64,000 nucleotides of DNA from Halisarca cf. caerulea. Lineage: Eukaryota; Porifera; Demospongiae; Chondrillida; Halisarcidae. The notes beneath the pieces were generated by a model. The model was not told the origin of the DNA and did not search any database. It worked only from the letters and a program-made list of their open reading frames with translations. Below are positions 36,411-49,289 of this stretch, one piece after another. The first letter of the stretch is position 1, and each line of letters opens with the position of its first letter. The position numbers were made by a program, and so were the translations under genes. The DNA is taken from assembly GCA_963170055.1 (NCBI GenBank), contig CAUJGJ010000287.1, forward strand, positions 328,201 to 392,200. The letters are read 5' to 3'.

Positions 36411-39400
36411 ATGAGTACCTGGGCCGGCTTTACTGACGGAGAGCTAAGCCAGCTGAAGAGTCATGAAGACCATAAGGGAGGCGGTACACTGTCACCAGGT
36501 GATAAGTCGAGGAGACAGTCCTACAAGTCTATGGGAAGATCTGGCCCTTTAGTAGGCAAGACAGCCAGGTCAAAAACCAAATCCAGTCCAGGAGTAAGTA
36601 ACCCTGCTCGTCATACAGATACAAGTATCCCTGAATCACCCCGCAAGACATTCAAAGGTGCACTCACTAAAGGTATCGATGAGACCAGTGTTCCCAGCCA
36701 GGACGGGGTACCCCAGGACGGGCCATCCAATGTTAGAAGTGATGATAGTGGAATCAGCGACTGTTTGAGTAAACCTGGTACTGATCCTCCTACTGCTGCA
36801 GTAACAAGCCCAACTGACGTGGAGGAAGTGCAATTTGCTGATGAGTGAGCACGTGTCTTTGTGTCTTGCTGTTCTAAGCTGGGCATTTTATTCCTTGATT
36901 TCAATAATAATGGTACAAACAAAGTGTAGTTACATCATAGATATTCTATGTATACTACATATTAAGGCTACATTGGATAGATCTACTACTTACGTACATA
37001 TTATAGAATGTTTACATACATCAATGATTCATCATTGGTAGATTGCTGGTTTTTAGGTGTCTACAGCCATAGTAAGATGTTATGGTGACATGCATAGTCT
37101 CACCATAGACACTATATACTATGTATCCTATGGTCTCACATAACCAGACCACACCCCGTCCATTTTTGTAGGGGTGTAGTCTGGCTATGAATGAGGCAAA
37201 TTTCTGATTATGAGACCTACGTAGTTTTATGGATCCCCTAAAATTTATATTGGATATTTATCTTGGAGTGTATGTGATATTTACCCACAGCATGTATTTT
37301 TCTGCCATTCCTTGTGCCTATCCTCTTGTCACTCCCAACAGTTGAGCTGCTTCTTAATTTCTTCCTCTCATAATTTTGTTTTGACATCCTGAATTCAATT
37401 GCAGTGTGCATCTTTTATTTCATGGCAGCTGTCAAGCCTTTCCATTGTTTTATGCTATATGTTTGGAATCTCACCATCTATGCATGTTCTAGCTACCCCT
37501 ACTTTGTGAGTGTTATGCTACGTATTTCAGCTGTACCAGTTTTTATTGTTGGACAGTCAAACTTTGTGTCTGAGAAGTTCTTAAATAAGTAGCAAAATGA
37601 AAGCAATTGTTGATTAACATCATGAATGTTATTATGAGCACTTTAGTGATGTATAGGTATGCCTATTGCTACATGGGCTTGTGAACATAGTATATCAAAG
37701 TCTCACTTTAAGCTTAAGTAACAGGACTGCTTGTGGATCAGCTATTGAGTGTGACCTAAATGTTGAGCCCCTAGCCATGGTAGTAAGCAACATATGCATG
37801 CATGTCATTTCATAAGAATTTGTTATTTTCATTGCACTCAGGCCTGGTACCAATTTGGATACTCTGCATAAAAAGCAGAAAGAAATAGAGGAAGAAAATC
37901 AGAAAAAGAAGACTCTCTTGCACCAGGCTATTGCTGAAAGGTAAACAATAAGTCTCATTAATGATGTTCTTTGTTTATATTTAGGCATTGTGAATGTTTG
38001 ATTGCCAGCTGGAAATTAAAGCTTATTAACTTCTTACCACATGTCAAGTTGTAGTGATCTATAAGGTGTTTTCTGGGGCAGAAAGTATGTAAACTATAAC
38101 TGTTCTTGGAGTTTGGGTGTAACTAATATAACCATTCAAAAGTTTGTATAATATTGTAGTCATCATGATCATTATTATTCTAGCTAGTCTATTATTTGGT
38201 TAGGTGAATGTACTGTAACCTGATATCCATGCGAAGTGTTCAATTTTAGTACATATCATACTGTATGTGATATGCATTTACTGTGTAAGAACATTAAGTC
38301 ATCAGTAAGCTCAAAGACTAATACGTAGGATTGGTATATTATGCGAGATAAAAAGTATGCGATTTCAACCACCACGAATACTATACAATTTCTTGACATG
38401 TAGTAATATGTGATATCAGACACTAAATGTTTGCAATTCTTATTATTTATGTAATTTTCTTTAAAATAGCATAGTTAGAAACATAGCTTAAATTTCCAAT
38501 CCTTTGGTAACAGCTTACAGACCAGTGGTACTATTGACAACTGACCAACATTTTACCTAATCCTACCAAAAACGTAATATTGAAAATTGTATATCCATAC
38601 CTTTACTACAGTGAGTCTTGAGAAATTACAATTTGGTTGCTTATCTTCACTTGTAACCAGCTAATGAACGGCTGGTCTGAGTCACCATTTCACAGCTTCC
38701 AGCTATAGGAAATGGTGACCCAAGTTAGTCTGTTTCTAGTCATGTTATGTAATGTCTGTAGCAGTCTCCCTTGGTACGTACGTACCTCAAGACAATTCGA
38801 TCCAGCGTACCTTCCCTTTTGTAGTCTTTGTGTGCATATACCATCGTGGCCTTTTTGTGTGTGTCTCTGTGAAAATGTACTTTTCTAAATTGCATTCAAT
38901 TTAAACTTTTCTAAGCTACAACTTGTGAGCTGTTCCAGATGTTCGTATAATGGTTAAACATGTAAGAGAGCATTACATCTGTCCACATACCGTATACCGG
39001 GAAAGTTTTGCAAAGTCAACAGCATTTGCGAAACTTAATTTGCGAATGCTAGCTCTGTTCTATACATACGTAGCTATGTTCTATACAGCAATTTACGAAA
39101 AGAAATGTCATGAAAATCGTGAAAGTTTTACTCTGCAAAACTTTCCTGGTACACGGTAAATACACAGTGTAGTGATTGCTTCATATTTTGTAGGTATCAA
39201 AAGACAGCAGCTGAAGCTAAGATACTCACTTCAGTGCAGGTGGAGCTGGATAAAATTGATTTGTTGCTATCAAATGATGTGTTTATTTTGAGGGACAAAA
39301 TTGAAACTGCTAATAAGACTTTTGAAGCTGCAAGGTTTGTCACAAGATCAGACTGTTTTATGTGTGATATTGCATATTTGAATTATAGTCTGACTGCAAA

Positions 39401-39980
39401 GGGGTGTTGATGAAATTGGAAGTTTATCTGTCTCTATATAATGCAAATACATTAAGAAACTTTTCTACTTATGTAGCTCTTCTCTGGTGTTACTACCTAT
39501 AGACGGCGATTTGAAAGTGCAGAAAAGGAATATGTGTGTGCAAAAATTGGTTTGCACAAGGCTTCTGAAGAGAAAGAATTATTGGCTGAGCATCTATATA
39601 CAATCATTCAACAAAATGAATTGAGAAAGGCAGCTAGGCTGAACGAATTGATGACTAAACTCCACCTTGGTGAAAGCAGCTCGTTGGATAGTCATGATAA
39701 GTCTGAAATCGCAACTCCTTTGTCTGTTGTCCAACGCACCCCCACTCCAGCTATCTCTATGTCCCAGATGTCAAAGGGACTGGGGAGTGTTCAAGATAGG
39801 AAGTCAGACATTGAAAATACCAATGTTGATCCTGATGGGGTAGCTGGGACAGAATTAGTAGTATCTGAACATGTTACTGGAATGGAAGTAGTGGTACCTG
39901 ATTCCAACACTGGACCACAAGTACTGCCAGAGGAAATTTCTGCTTCAGTGAACAATAGTGAAAATACTGAGTCTTCTTGA
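36411..39980 (+). CDS. GORAB: RAB6-interacting golgin (GORAB), 383 aa
   Basis: GORAB is a trans-Golgi coiled-coil protein that binds Rab6 and Arf5 and stabilises COPI scaffolding. Exons 36411-36844, 37842-37940, 39194-39334 and 39503-39980 join with all junctions in phase 2 to 383 residues (human about 370-394). The start [16 protein letters not shown] matches the family's SWAGFSEEELLRLK. Exon 4 carries [10 protein letters not shown] and [20 protein letters not shown], nearly identical to the conserved core. Exons 2-3 form a Lys/Glu-rich coiled coil ([20 protein letters not shown]). The last 130 residues are polar and low complexity. An in-frame ATG at 36342 exists but homology favours 36411. 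The donor at 36845 overlaps an in-frame TGA, so intron retention would truncate the product at residue 145. Confidence 0.92.
37131..37195. mobile_element. AGTCTC/AGCCAGACC hairpin MITE in GORAB intron 1
   Basis: TGGTCTCACATAACCAGACC and GTGTAGTCTGGCTATGAATG form a hairpin; same family as 26961-27041. Confidence 0.6.
38988..39158. mobile_element. TIR MITE in GORAB intron 2
   Basis: TACCGTATACCGGGAAAGTT at the left and AACTTTCCTGGTACACGGTA at the right are inverted ends, extending to TTTTGCA/TGCAAAA. Confidence 0.75.
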
Positions 39981-40298
39981 TACAACTGATACAGTGTATA
40001 TACAATTTACAGAACAGTATGGCAATTAAGTATTGAATTTTGATATATTTTTACAATGTACACATGGTGGAATTTTTGTGTTAATTTTCATGTGCAGGTG
40101 TGAAATGTCTGTATAAAGTCAAACAAAGATGATATTTATTTATTTCTCATCCTTGCCTTTGTGATTGCATGTGTGGTCTCCTTCACTCATTTCACACTTC
40201 ATCTTCATTTCATTATTGCCCCTCTGCCTCAATCTTTCTTCTATTAGTTTATTATCATATATAATAATATGATTGTACTTACTCTTGATGCTTGGTGA

Positions 40299-40477
40299 TA
40301 CAGTAAAACCTGTCATAAAGACCACCTGTATAGAAGGGCCACCTGTCATTATAGTGACCACTGTCCAGGAACCACTAGAGTATACTATTGCACCTCTGTA
40401 TACATAAGGACCACCTGTCTACAAAGACCATGATTACTTGGCCCCTTGAGTAATCTTTATATACAGGTTTTACTGTA
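40299..40477. mobile_element. TA-flanked CAGT-end MITE
   Basis: TACAGTAAAACCTGTCATAA at the left; TACAGTAAAACCTGTATATA as reverse complement of the right end. Confidence 0.8.
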
Positions 40478-40907
40478 GTTGAATATTGCATATATTTGTC
40501 ATGAATTTTTATTTGTCTGCATGATCATTAATTTTGTCCCGGTATACACCTGTGTAGTAGCCCTGGCACATGCATGTGGGGAAGGAAGAATGTGCATGAA
40601 TTAAATAAAACATAGTAGCTCCAAGTTCATGAGGTATTATAAAGTAAAACTTACAGTACTTGCATAGTAATTATAAGCATGTACCTGCAAGGGAAGGCAA
40701 CGTTATATATGTGCTCATGCACTATCAGAGGTACTTATAATAGTACTATCCATGCATGCAATTAATTAGGTGCTTTCTTAATTTGGTATTGCATGTGTGC
40801 ACATGAGGTAGGGATAGCTGTATACGTAGCTATAGCAATGAGTTAATTATACTTGCCTACTATAACTACCCCAGGTACTTACTATATAACAGACTTTGAT
40901 TGTAGTA

Positions 40908-41098
40908 TACAGTGGAACCCCTCTAATCCGGACACCTTGGGACCTGAAAGCACTGTCCTGATTATTGAGGTGTCCTCATTTCAGGGGTTGGAGATGTGCT
41001 ATGGCTTATTATAGTGGAAGATTTGGTTCCAGTGGTACATGTCCCCATTAAAGGGGTGTCCCCAATTCAGGGGGCTGGATTAGAGGGGTTCCACTGTA
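40908..41098. mobile_element. TA-flanked CAGT-end MITE
   Basis: TACAGTGGAACCCCTCTAAT at both ends (right end inverted): a 20-bp perfect match in this window. Confidence 0.85.
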
Positions 41099-41154
41099 TA
41101 TAATTATAGGCATGAAATAATAAATTAATGTGTCGACACTTTCTGCCCTTCACA

Positions 41155-41475
41155 CCAGCTCAGATCCTCACTGCATGGACCTGCATGGAGGAGCAGCTGC
41201 ACATGCAGAGCTTGAGAAGACAAGAAAGTATGCCCACTTTGATCACATGTATCATTTCCAACCTGTTGCTGTGGAAACCTGTGGCTCATTAGTTTGGCCC
41301 TGAATCAAGGTCTTTCTTGCAGGATCTTGGACACCACCTCAGGATGGCCACGGCCGGGAGAGACGTACCCGGTCATTCTCTTTCCTGCTCCAGCGTATGT
41401 CAGTAGCTATTCAGACGGGCAATGTGGTCTCAGTGCTTGGCACCCTGTCCACCAATCATGATTATGACAATGATT
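41155..41475 (+). pseudogene. 3' fragment of the same retrotransposon family
   Basis: Reads with frame breaks as GGAAAHAE, RKYAHFDHMYHFQPVAVETCG, then FSFLLQRMSVAIQTGNVVSVLG, matching the C-terminal end of copies 1 and 2 (KYAHLDRAYMFQPVAFETCG, LLQRLSVAIQVGN). Only the last 100 codons are present. Confidence 0.8.
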
Positions 41476-42589
41476 CCTTAATTTGTTTAGGCTTCCTTTG
41501 TTCATATTTGTCTAGTATCTATTATTTTCTTATTCTTTACAATTAAATTTGTGGTTGTATGTCTTTGTTTTGATTGTTTTATCTTCAATGTATTATGAAT
41601 AATATAATCACCTTGATTGGTGGCATACATATTTGGTACTTTCATGCATGCATATACTTTATTATGTATATAATTATTTAGTTTTCTGTAATCAATTATT
41701 ACTATTACTATCATTGTTGTATCATTCATTAACATATAAGTTTAGTTTCCTGTATCTTGTTCCATTATGTACATTATTGCAATATAATCACAATAATATA
41801 ATGATATTATTGCATATGATTGAGGCTATAGATCAATCTATATCTGGCATGCAGGCCGCACCATGCATGCAAGCATGTGAAGACTATATAATATTGCCAT
41901 GCATAATGCATACAATTATGTACTGCTGCGTTTTTCTGAATGGCATAATACTGCTGTGGACTCCCCTTATAAAGAACCTGTGCTTATATGTATGAAGAAC
42001 AACTTGCCAAGTCCAATTTGTTTGTGTGCATGCATACATTTTTCCTCTGTTAGAACAAACAAACTTTCGCTATAAAAACTGATTATCATTGTGCACATGT
42101 ATGCTGCCAGAGATTTTCAAAATGGGTTTGAAGTAGACCGTGTGTTCTTAAAGACATGGAAGTGCACAGGCTAGTCAAAAATACAAACTAAAATTTGAGC
42201 TCCACATGCATCATTGTGAATTATGTCATATAATATGTTTCTTCTGTTTATACATACAGTATACTAATGCTGTAATATTATTATCCAAAATCTCTAATAC
42301 ATATCATAAATTTCTATAGAGAACTATCCTTGTGGATTTCATGCATGGTTCTTTATATCAGGAATTGACTGTACGTACATATGCCTGCATGCATGGCCCA
42401 TGGCCAGACTGCTGTGGCCAATATAAACACACACATGTACACAGCATACATGGGACCATGCATTTCCTGGATTGAGGGCGTCTGTGCATGCATGCTGGGA
42501 TATATGGGTCTTTTCATTGCATTGGGTTTCTTGATCACAAACTGCTCAGAGGCCAACGTTTATTCTGTATGCTATTGCATTCAGGAATG

Positions 42590-43800
42590 ACGTTGAGTCT
42601 TACATGGGAGCGCCTCATTCTTTTCCCCAGAAGATGTCTTGTTGCACCCGAGGGGTGGCCACATGCAGACAAAACCTGGCCTCTGTCGTCAATCAAGGCG
42701 TTGTAAGTGAGGCAGACCCTTCCATCATGCCACCGGAGAGGGAGCACCAACAGAGCAGTATTGCATCCAACAATTTAACCTAGCTGTCATAGTATCTGCC
42801 AAACTTAAAGAGGGAGATATCAAGGGTGCTGTGCGTGAGGTTGGGTGAACAGTTACTTTCACTCGAGGCTCATGATTCATTGTGCTTAAGTCACTACATA
42901 GTGCATTTTCCATCCTAAGGCTCATGTACACCCTTAGGACTGCTCCTTGTTTCCTATCACCTTGATCTGCTTGATTGTTTGCAGAGATTGTTGTTAGAGT
43001 CCATCTGTAATGTACAGATAAGTGATATATATTAGCTGGCAGCAGGCATCACTACCCATCAACAGTGGAGGCTTGCAAGGGGATTAGGAGTGCTGTTAGG
43101 TATACTGGTACCGTCTGCCTATTTGGCTTCAGCTTGCTGGCAGTGCTCCTATTTCTCAGGCTATTTTGCCAATACAAGCATGGATCCCTCTCTGCCAACC
43201 ATCAAGACACAGGTACTTGATGAATGGGAAAAACTAGCAGGCCAGTCTGTTGAGTCCCCCACAGGATTAATGGCTTCCAAACAGAGAGCTTGGGAGTCTC
43301 TAGTGGTTGAGGGTGCATGGTTTACATCTGGGTGCTCACATTTGTGCCCCCACAACTGCTCCCACTGTGGGGGTAGGATGAACGAGGATGGGTTGCATGG
43401 ACTGAGTTGCCATAGGTGTGTGTGGAGAATTCTCCATTGTAGCCAGCTGAGCACCATCATTAAAGATTCCCTTGTCAGTGCTAACATTCCATCTGTTTTA
43501 GAACCACAGGGACTGTCCTGGTCGGATGGCAAACGCCCTGATGGATGACCATCACACCATGGGCACAGGGTCATCTCCTCATTTGGGATGCCACATGCTG
43601 GGACTCCTTTGCGGTATCTAACCTTCAACCGGCTGCATCAGGTCGACCTGGACGAGTGGCTGACCTGGCTGCAAGGAGGAAGAAGAATACGTATACCGAG
43701 AGATGGCACAGATTCATGATTATGTCCCGATTGCTGTCGAGACGTCAGGGTCATTTGGTGAGGACACAATTACCTTCCTTTACCACATTGCATCACGGTT
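42590..43800 (+). pseudogene. Internally deleted fragment of the retrotransposon family
   Basis: The 5' part (42600-42850) retains WERLILFPRRCL and, in another frame, KLKEGDIKGAVRE, corresponding to the linker upstream of RT. The RT itself is missing. From about 43185 the C-terminal part resumes: the knuckle CSHCGGRMNEDGLHGLSC, LEPQGLSWSDGKRPDG and LIWDATCWDSF, with a stop after RPDG and frameshifts. Clearly dead. Confidence 0.8.
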
Positions 43801-43944
43801 AAGATCATAATCAAAGTACCCGGCCTTTAGAGTACCTCAAATTATGTCAACAAATCAGTGTGTGTATACAACTTTAATTGTGCATCCATTTTAGGTTGTT
43901 GTACTTTGGTTAATTAATCCTATGCCTTGATTTTCTATGTATTT

Positions 43945-43987
43945 GTTATGTATGTATGTATGTATGTATATTAATAATAATAATATC

Positions 43988-44043
<56 letters not shown>

Positions 44044-44072
44044 GTATGTATCTATTTATTTATTTATTTATT
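43945..44072. repeat. (ATGT)n-(TA)n-(ATGT)n-(ATTT)n compound microsatellite
   Basis: TATG units, then a (TA)n core (44001-44030) and TATG/TTTA units; the array is itself palindromic. Confidence 0.95.
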
Positions 44073-45496
44073 ATTTATTTATACTACATCCTCAACAGAT
44101 AAATACATTTGAGTATAATACACTTATATACACGATGTCAGTTTGCAAGAGAAATGAACTATACATGTACGTACGTATGCTGAGCTGAAACTTGACTAGG
44201 CAGATGTCAAAGTGACTATAATACTGTATATACCAACGAGCAATGCCTGCCCTTACCAAGCTTAAGGTCAAACTCCATACATTTCATATGTATAATTATG
44301 GAGATCGACTTACCATGCATGGGACACATACAATATTATGTATATCTGCATGGAAGAATCCACTGAGGAGTAGTTTCCATATATGGTACACTTTGGACAC
44401 ATAGACCAAGTGTCTGATTGGCAACTAGAGGGCTGTCTGAGCTTCAAATGCACCAGTCCGGTCCTCTGGCCTCCAGGCAACACACTCGAGAGGCCACAGG
44501 AGCACTCAATTTCATGAGGGAGGTCCTTTAAACCCTTAAATAAGATAGGCTCAACCACTCACACGTACACCCACTCACAGGCCCAATCAAGCATTATCAG
44601 CTGCAGTGGTATATGGGACACTCAACATGATGCAATAGTTCAGTCGTCCAGGTAAGTAGTGAAGCACTAGTGCTTGCACCCTTAATTATCTAAATATTCC
44701 ACTCCAGACCACCTGCTATATAATATATAATTATACTACCGTAGGATGGGTTTTAATTGTGTATTGGAATGCACACTAGATTGCGTTTTAATAATTACGT
44801 TTCCTTACATAACTTCATATAGGCCAGGCTATAGTTGGTTATAATGCATTTTTGCAATTAGCTAGCAATCAGCATTTATTTCAATCTAGCAATTAAAACC
44901 CATCCTGTGGTATATTATGCTCAAGATTGCATTGATGCTGGACCAAAGCAGTTGCCACTAGGGGGACACATCAGGAAGTAGCCAAAGAATAGCTAACTAG
45001 CTGTATACATATATATTTATAATAGTGAGCTACATAACTGCATGCAGAGCCACGTACTAGCTTGCATGTGTTATATAGACACTATTATGTATACTGTATA
45101 ATACGACCATATTATTGTTTCAGCATATATAATATATATTATAATACATGTAATAGTAAATATATATAGATAATACATGAGCTTCCCTGAACAGTGTTGC
45201 ACCTTTGCCATCTTATAACCACTGCATTTTACACACAACTCGACTGTGTAGTTGAGCATCTAGCTAGCTCGTGGTTAAAACAACAGCTAAGAAGATTAAA
45301 TTTATTTCACTGGAACTTCACAAAAATATCTTTTAATGATAGCTTAAATTGAGAAGTGTAGTCAAACGTTGGCCATGTATCTATAAGGGTGTTACAGTAA
45401 TCTGTGCAGATGACTAATTAGATATTTGTCAGGATGTTTTATAATACATGAAAAAGTCCATAATTCCATAGATACCTTTATACATACATACGTAAG

Positions 45497-45685
45497 CACA
45501 GTAGAACCTCATTAAGAAGAACACTCTTAAGACAAATTTCTGCTTATCACAAGCTAGTTTTCTAGCCTAATTTGGTTTGCTGTAGTACTGTACATATATT
45601 CCTATATCCTGATAAAAAGAATTTCTGATAATGAGAACTAATTTCACAGGTCCCCTAAAATTTGTCTTAATGAGGTTTGACTGTA
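45497..45685. mobile_element. CAGT-end MITE
   Basis: ACAGTAGAACCTCATTAAGA at the left; ACAGTCAAACCTCATTAAGA as reverse complement of the right end. Here the left flank is CA, not TA. Confidence 0.75.
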
Positions 45686-45966
45686 TAGAGTGTATCTATG
45701 ATAATTCTAAAGTATAGGCATAGAGAAAATAAATATTAGCATGCAATATTAGTGTGTGAGTTGTAATTGAGGCAGACATAATGACAAATTGCTAAGCACA
45801 TGCACACAACTTGATCACTACACTCATGCATTGTGATTAGCACTTGCTTGCATGGTAGGTGCAAAAATGATGATGTATGGACATGTTAATCAATTAGTTT
45901 TTGAATGCTGACTGCATTGTGAACAGTGAGGTTGGGGAGTAGCAATTGTACAGAAGCTCCCCTCCC

Positions 45967-45967
<1 letters not shown>

Positions 45968-46021
<54 letters not shown>
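45968..46021. repeat. (CA)n microsatellite
   Basis: Pure run 145 bp downstream of the ankyrin gene's stop codon. Confidence 0.97.
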
Positions 46022-46022
<1 letters not shown>

Positions 46023-46165
46023 CAACAGGTGAGGCAAAATAAGTATTCATACATCTAGCTGTTCAATATCATCAAAAAGCAGTGGCAGCAATAGACACCC
46101 AGGAGGGTTTAAAAGTGTTGAATAATGAAAAACCATGTCTACAATATACACAACATATACATCAG

Positions 46166-47356
46166 CTACTGTTCAAAAGGTCTGGATATCTTTTTAATAG
46201 GTGGTAATGGTTTCTTGTGTATCTGTGGAAGATCTACAGATGCATTTCTGAAGTGGTCCTGTTTCTTCTTAGGTGTATGATCTGAATGCAATGGTTTAAG
46301 TGAGCCTGATGCTAATCCATGTGCCTGTCTATTAGGTGTATATTTCGTTGGAGCTACTCTCCGTTTGGCTATACAAGCTGTTTCAAATACTTTTGTTTTA
46401 CTGCCAAGGACAGGCACTTCATGTGAAGTGTTCCAATCACCATTTACACTTTTATACTGTGACAAATTACCTTTCTTGGGAATGTCAAACATGGAATTGG
46501 CACAATGTCTATCGGAGACAGAGGAGTCCTCTTCATGTAGTATTGCTGGCAAAGAAATAGATTTCAATTGCTCATTTGGTACCTTTTCATCACAGTGTCT
46601 GAAGGTGTATACATTGTGTGAGGTTGGACTTGGTATGGTACCACTATCTAAATAATCTGAAAGTAATTTTGCTCTTGTTTGTCTTCCAACTATCTTCTTT
46701 TTTCTAACACTACCACGAGTAAGGAAAGTCAATTCAGAATCAGACACAGTTGTGGTTGTCCTCAGCCAATCTTCAGCAGTCATAAAATTGTCCAAATCTC
46801 TTATTGTAATTGACGCATGTCCATTACACACAAGGAGTTTACAAGTATCAAGAAAACCATTTTGGGATGCCATTAGAAGTGGTGTTAGCCCTAGCATATT
46901 CTTTTTGTCAATGTTCAGGTTATGAACTTTGTATTCCTCAATAAGAAGACGAGTGACATCCACATGCCCACCCAGGGCTGCTAGTGCCAGGGAAGAATTG
47001 CCTTCACTATCTTCCAAAGCCAAGCTGGCATCATTTTCAATAAGAAAGCGCACCAATTCCAGATCACCATTTCTTGCTGCGAGTAAAAGTGCAGTGAGTC
47101 CGTTATCATTGTAGGCATCTATATTCGCACCTTTTGACAAAAGTTCCTTCATAACAAGAAATCGACTGTCTTTTGGACACTTGCTGGCGAGAGTCAGCAT
47201 CGTATTACCTGAAGATGTACAATAGTTGGGGTCTGAACCTGCAGACAAAAACTTCTTTACCATTTGAACCTTGCCACTTAGGACAGTGGCTGCTAGTTTT
47301 TCATTCAGGTCCTCTTTTCGCTGCTGACGGAAAGATGCCGGAGATTTCGCAGCCAT
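46166..47356 (-). CDS. Ankyrin-repeat protein, single exon, 396 aa
   Basis: An uninterrupted reading frame from ATG 47356. Residues 20-200 hold about five ankyrin repeats, recognisable from GNTMLTLASK, NGLTALLLAARNGDLELVRF, GNSSLALAALGGHVDVTRLL and LGLTPLLMASQNGFLDTCKL, each with the helix-turn-helix Leu/Ala pattern. Just after the last repeat comes NFMTAEDWLRT, an element also seen after the repeats in some vertebrate ANKRD proteins. Residues 205-396 are basic, Ser/Thr/Pro-rich and probably disordered, with RKKKIVGRQTRAK as a possible nuclear signal. I cannot assign an orthologue. Ankyrin repeats mediate protein binding and no enzymatic domain is visible. The gene is intact although it sits inside a block of retrotransposon fragments. 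Confidence 0.8.
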   Translation of the reverse strand: MAAKSPASFRQQRKEDLNEKLAATVLSGKVQMVKKFLSAGSDPNYCTSSGNTMLTLASKCPKDSRFLVMKELLSKGANIDAYNDNGLTALLLAARNGDLELVRFLIENDASLALEDSEGNSSLALAALGGHVDVTRLLIEEYKVHNLNIDKKNMLGLTPLLMASQNGFLDTCKLLVCNGHASITIRDLDNFMTAEDWLRTTTTVSDSELTFLTRGSVRKKKIVGRQTRAKLLSDYLDSGTIPSPTSHNVYTFRHCDEKVPNEQLKSISLPAILHEEDSSVSDRHCANSMFDIPKKGNLSQYKSVNGDWNTSHEVPVLGSKTKVFETACIAKRRVAPTKYTPNRQAHGLASGSLKPLHSDHTPKKKQDHFRNASVDLPQIHKKPLPPIKKISRPFEQ

Positions 47357-47519
47357 TCTGGGAAGACCAGCTTTAGCGAGAAATCGGCTAAGTCCTGTAT
47401 GGGAAGTTCATTCGGTCCACACCCTTGCACATGACCGTCACGCTCGAAATAATTATGAATTCCCCCGTGACCCTTCTCGACCACCATAATAATCGGCTGG
47501 TATAATGCTACGGTATACG

Positions 47520-48316
47520 TACCTCCGAATATAGCTCCTGATAGTCTACTATTCTTTCTCTAAAACTTTTGATACTATTCCTCACTATGAATTGCTTTAC
47601 AAACTCTGGAGATTTGGCATCACCGGAACGCTTTGGTGATGGTTTAAAAACTACCTGATTGACCGTCAGCATTTTGTTCAAATAATTTTGTTCTATTTTA
47701 TCTTTGTGCCTCATTGGGTATCTCACTACCCTAATGTCTGATGTACATGTGTGCACATTAATAATGATTGATTGATTGATTGATTGAATAAATAACACAA
47801 AAAGTCTCTGGTGTCCCCTAGGGGAGTGTATTGAGCCCTCTCCTTCAATTTCCTAATTTATATAAATGACTTACCTGATGTAATTCAGTATTCTGAAGTA
47901 TACCTATTTGCAGAGGATAATAATACTTGATGTGCTTGATTTCTGTCCCTAAATGTTGCAAGATGATTTATAAGCCATGTATGACTGGTGTCATCAATTG
48001 AAACTACAATTAAATCCAGACAAATGCCAAATGAGCAGTTTTACTAATCGCCATTTGGACGGCAACAACACTCTATCACATAAACAGTCAGACAGTCAAA
48101 GAGCCTTCTTTGATCTGTGATCTTGGCATTGCTATTGACAAGTCTTTTACATTTGAGAATCACTACAAAAACCATTTGTAATAAGGCATATAAGACTCTT
48201 CATCTAATTCGATGTACCATGAATTTACATCAAACAACAGCATATACCAAAAGACAGCATTATTTATCACTAATAAGATCCAACGTAACATATTGTTCAC
48301 AGCTCTGGTGACCAAA

Positions 48317-48318
<2 letters not shown>
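47520..48318 (+). pseudogene. Degenerate LINE reverse transcriptase, different family
   Basis: Translations in shifting frames give FSKTFDTIPHYELLYKLWRFGITG, SGVP, YLFAED-like and DLGIAIDKSFTFENHY, the order seen in jockey/CR1-like RTs. It is interrupted by stops and by a TTGA tandem (47765-47785). The sequence ends in a (TAA)n array at 48318-48353. Confidence 0.65.

Positions 48319-48353
<35 letters not shown>
48318..48353. repeat. (TAA)n microsatellite at a retroelement junction
   Basis: About twelve TAA units exactly between the LINE remnant (47520-48318) and a YLDD-family fragment (from 48354). Confidence 0.97.
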
Positions 48354-48354
<1 letters not shown>

Positions 48355-49250
48355 GGACACTTTGGGGACACCAAGTTTCTATCTCCTGTGTCTTATAAGC
48401 CATGATTTATCATCTGTTGAGGACTTCGAAACTCTTGTCTTCTGCCTCTGGTTTGAAGTTCATCAGTGCTGATAGTGCAACCCTTCTTGGATCACCTCTG
48501 GGAGGTGTAGGTGCAGAAAATAGATACCTAGTCGATAAAGTACATCAACTGTAACTGATGGGTGACCGACTCCATCACCTTGAATACCATGATGCTATTG
48601 TCCTTCTTTGCCATTCCCTAGCCATCCCTTAACTTCTCCACCTTTTGCAAACTTCCCCAGCTTTATGCTCACCATCTCTGGAGTCTTTTATATCCATGCA
48701 AACTCTAAGGTCTATCATCATTTTGAACTTGATGGAGGCATGCAGGCTACCCTCCCAGTTGCAGCTGGTGGCCTGAAAATTAGGAGCGTTTGATGGAGCC
48801 TCCTCACTCACATTGCAGTTGCTCCCCAGTCGCACACCTCATGTCTACCAGAACGAGATGCTGCTCTATTTGCCTGGAAATAAGGGCTAACTGCAGATGT
48901 GCTCCCACCAGAATCTCCATCATCCCATTTGCAAAAAGCCTGGGATCAACCAAAGGTCTAATCACTGAAGGCATAGAGAACAATGACGAGAAATCATGAG
49001 CAGGACTCTCGGCAGTATCCTGTAAGGAGTCTGGTGCATGGCTCAATGCCATGCCAGTCTCTTCCCTCGAGATCAGTTTACAAATAAAACTGTCCACATT
49101 GCTGTTGGACTCAGGTTAGGGGTCCCTTTGTGCCAATCACATAAATGCTCCTTATGTGGCAATGACATGGACCAGTTTGCCATGTTCCTGGTGTGTATTA
49201 GCTCTGATTTATCCACATTGAGGTTCAATCCCAAACCTCACCTTGCTCTA
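48354..49250 (+). pseudogene. Fragment of the YLDD retrotransposon family
   Basis: Starts directly after the TAA array. Frame-shifted matches include LLGSPLGGVG, GDRLHHLEYHDAIVLL, TVHIAVGLRLGVPLCQSHKCSLCGNDMDQFA, all corresponding to the region from after the RT active site to the Cys/His knuckle. Many stops. Confidence 0.75.
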
Positions 49251-49289
49251 CAATTCTTGTCAAATCAGAAGCAATATCGTTGACCTATG

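Larger units (their letters stand above)
43801..46165. other. Gene-free spacer before the ankyrin gene
   Basis: Holds the compound microsatellite (43945-44072), the MITE at 45497 and the CA run at 45968. The stretch 44330-44560 is open in several frames but unrecognised. Confidence 0.6.

Noticed and set aside
46336..46655. Plus-strand open frames under the ankyrin gene
   Set aside because: Antisense shadows without domains.
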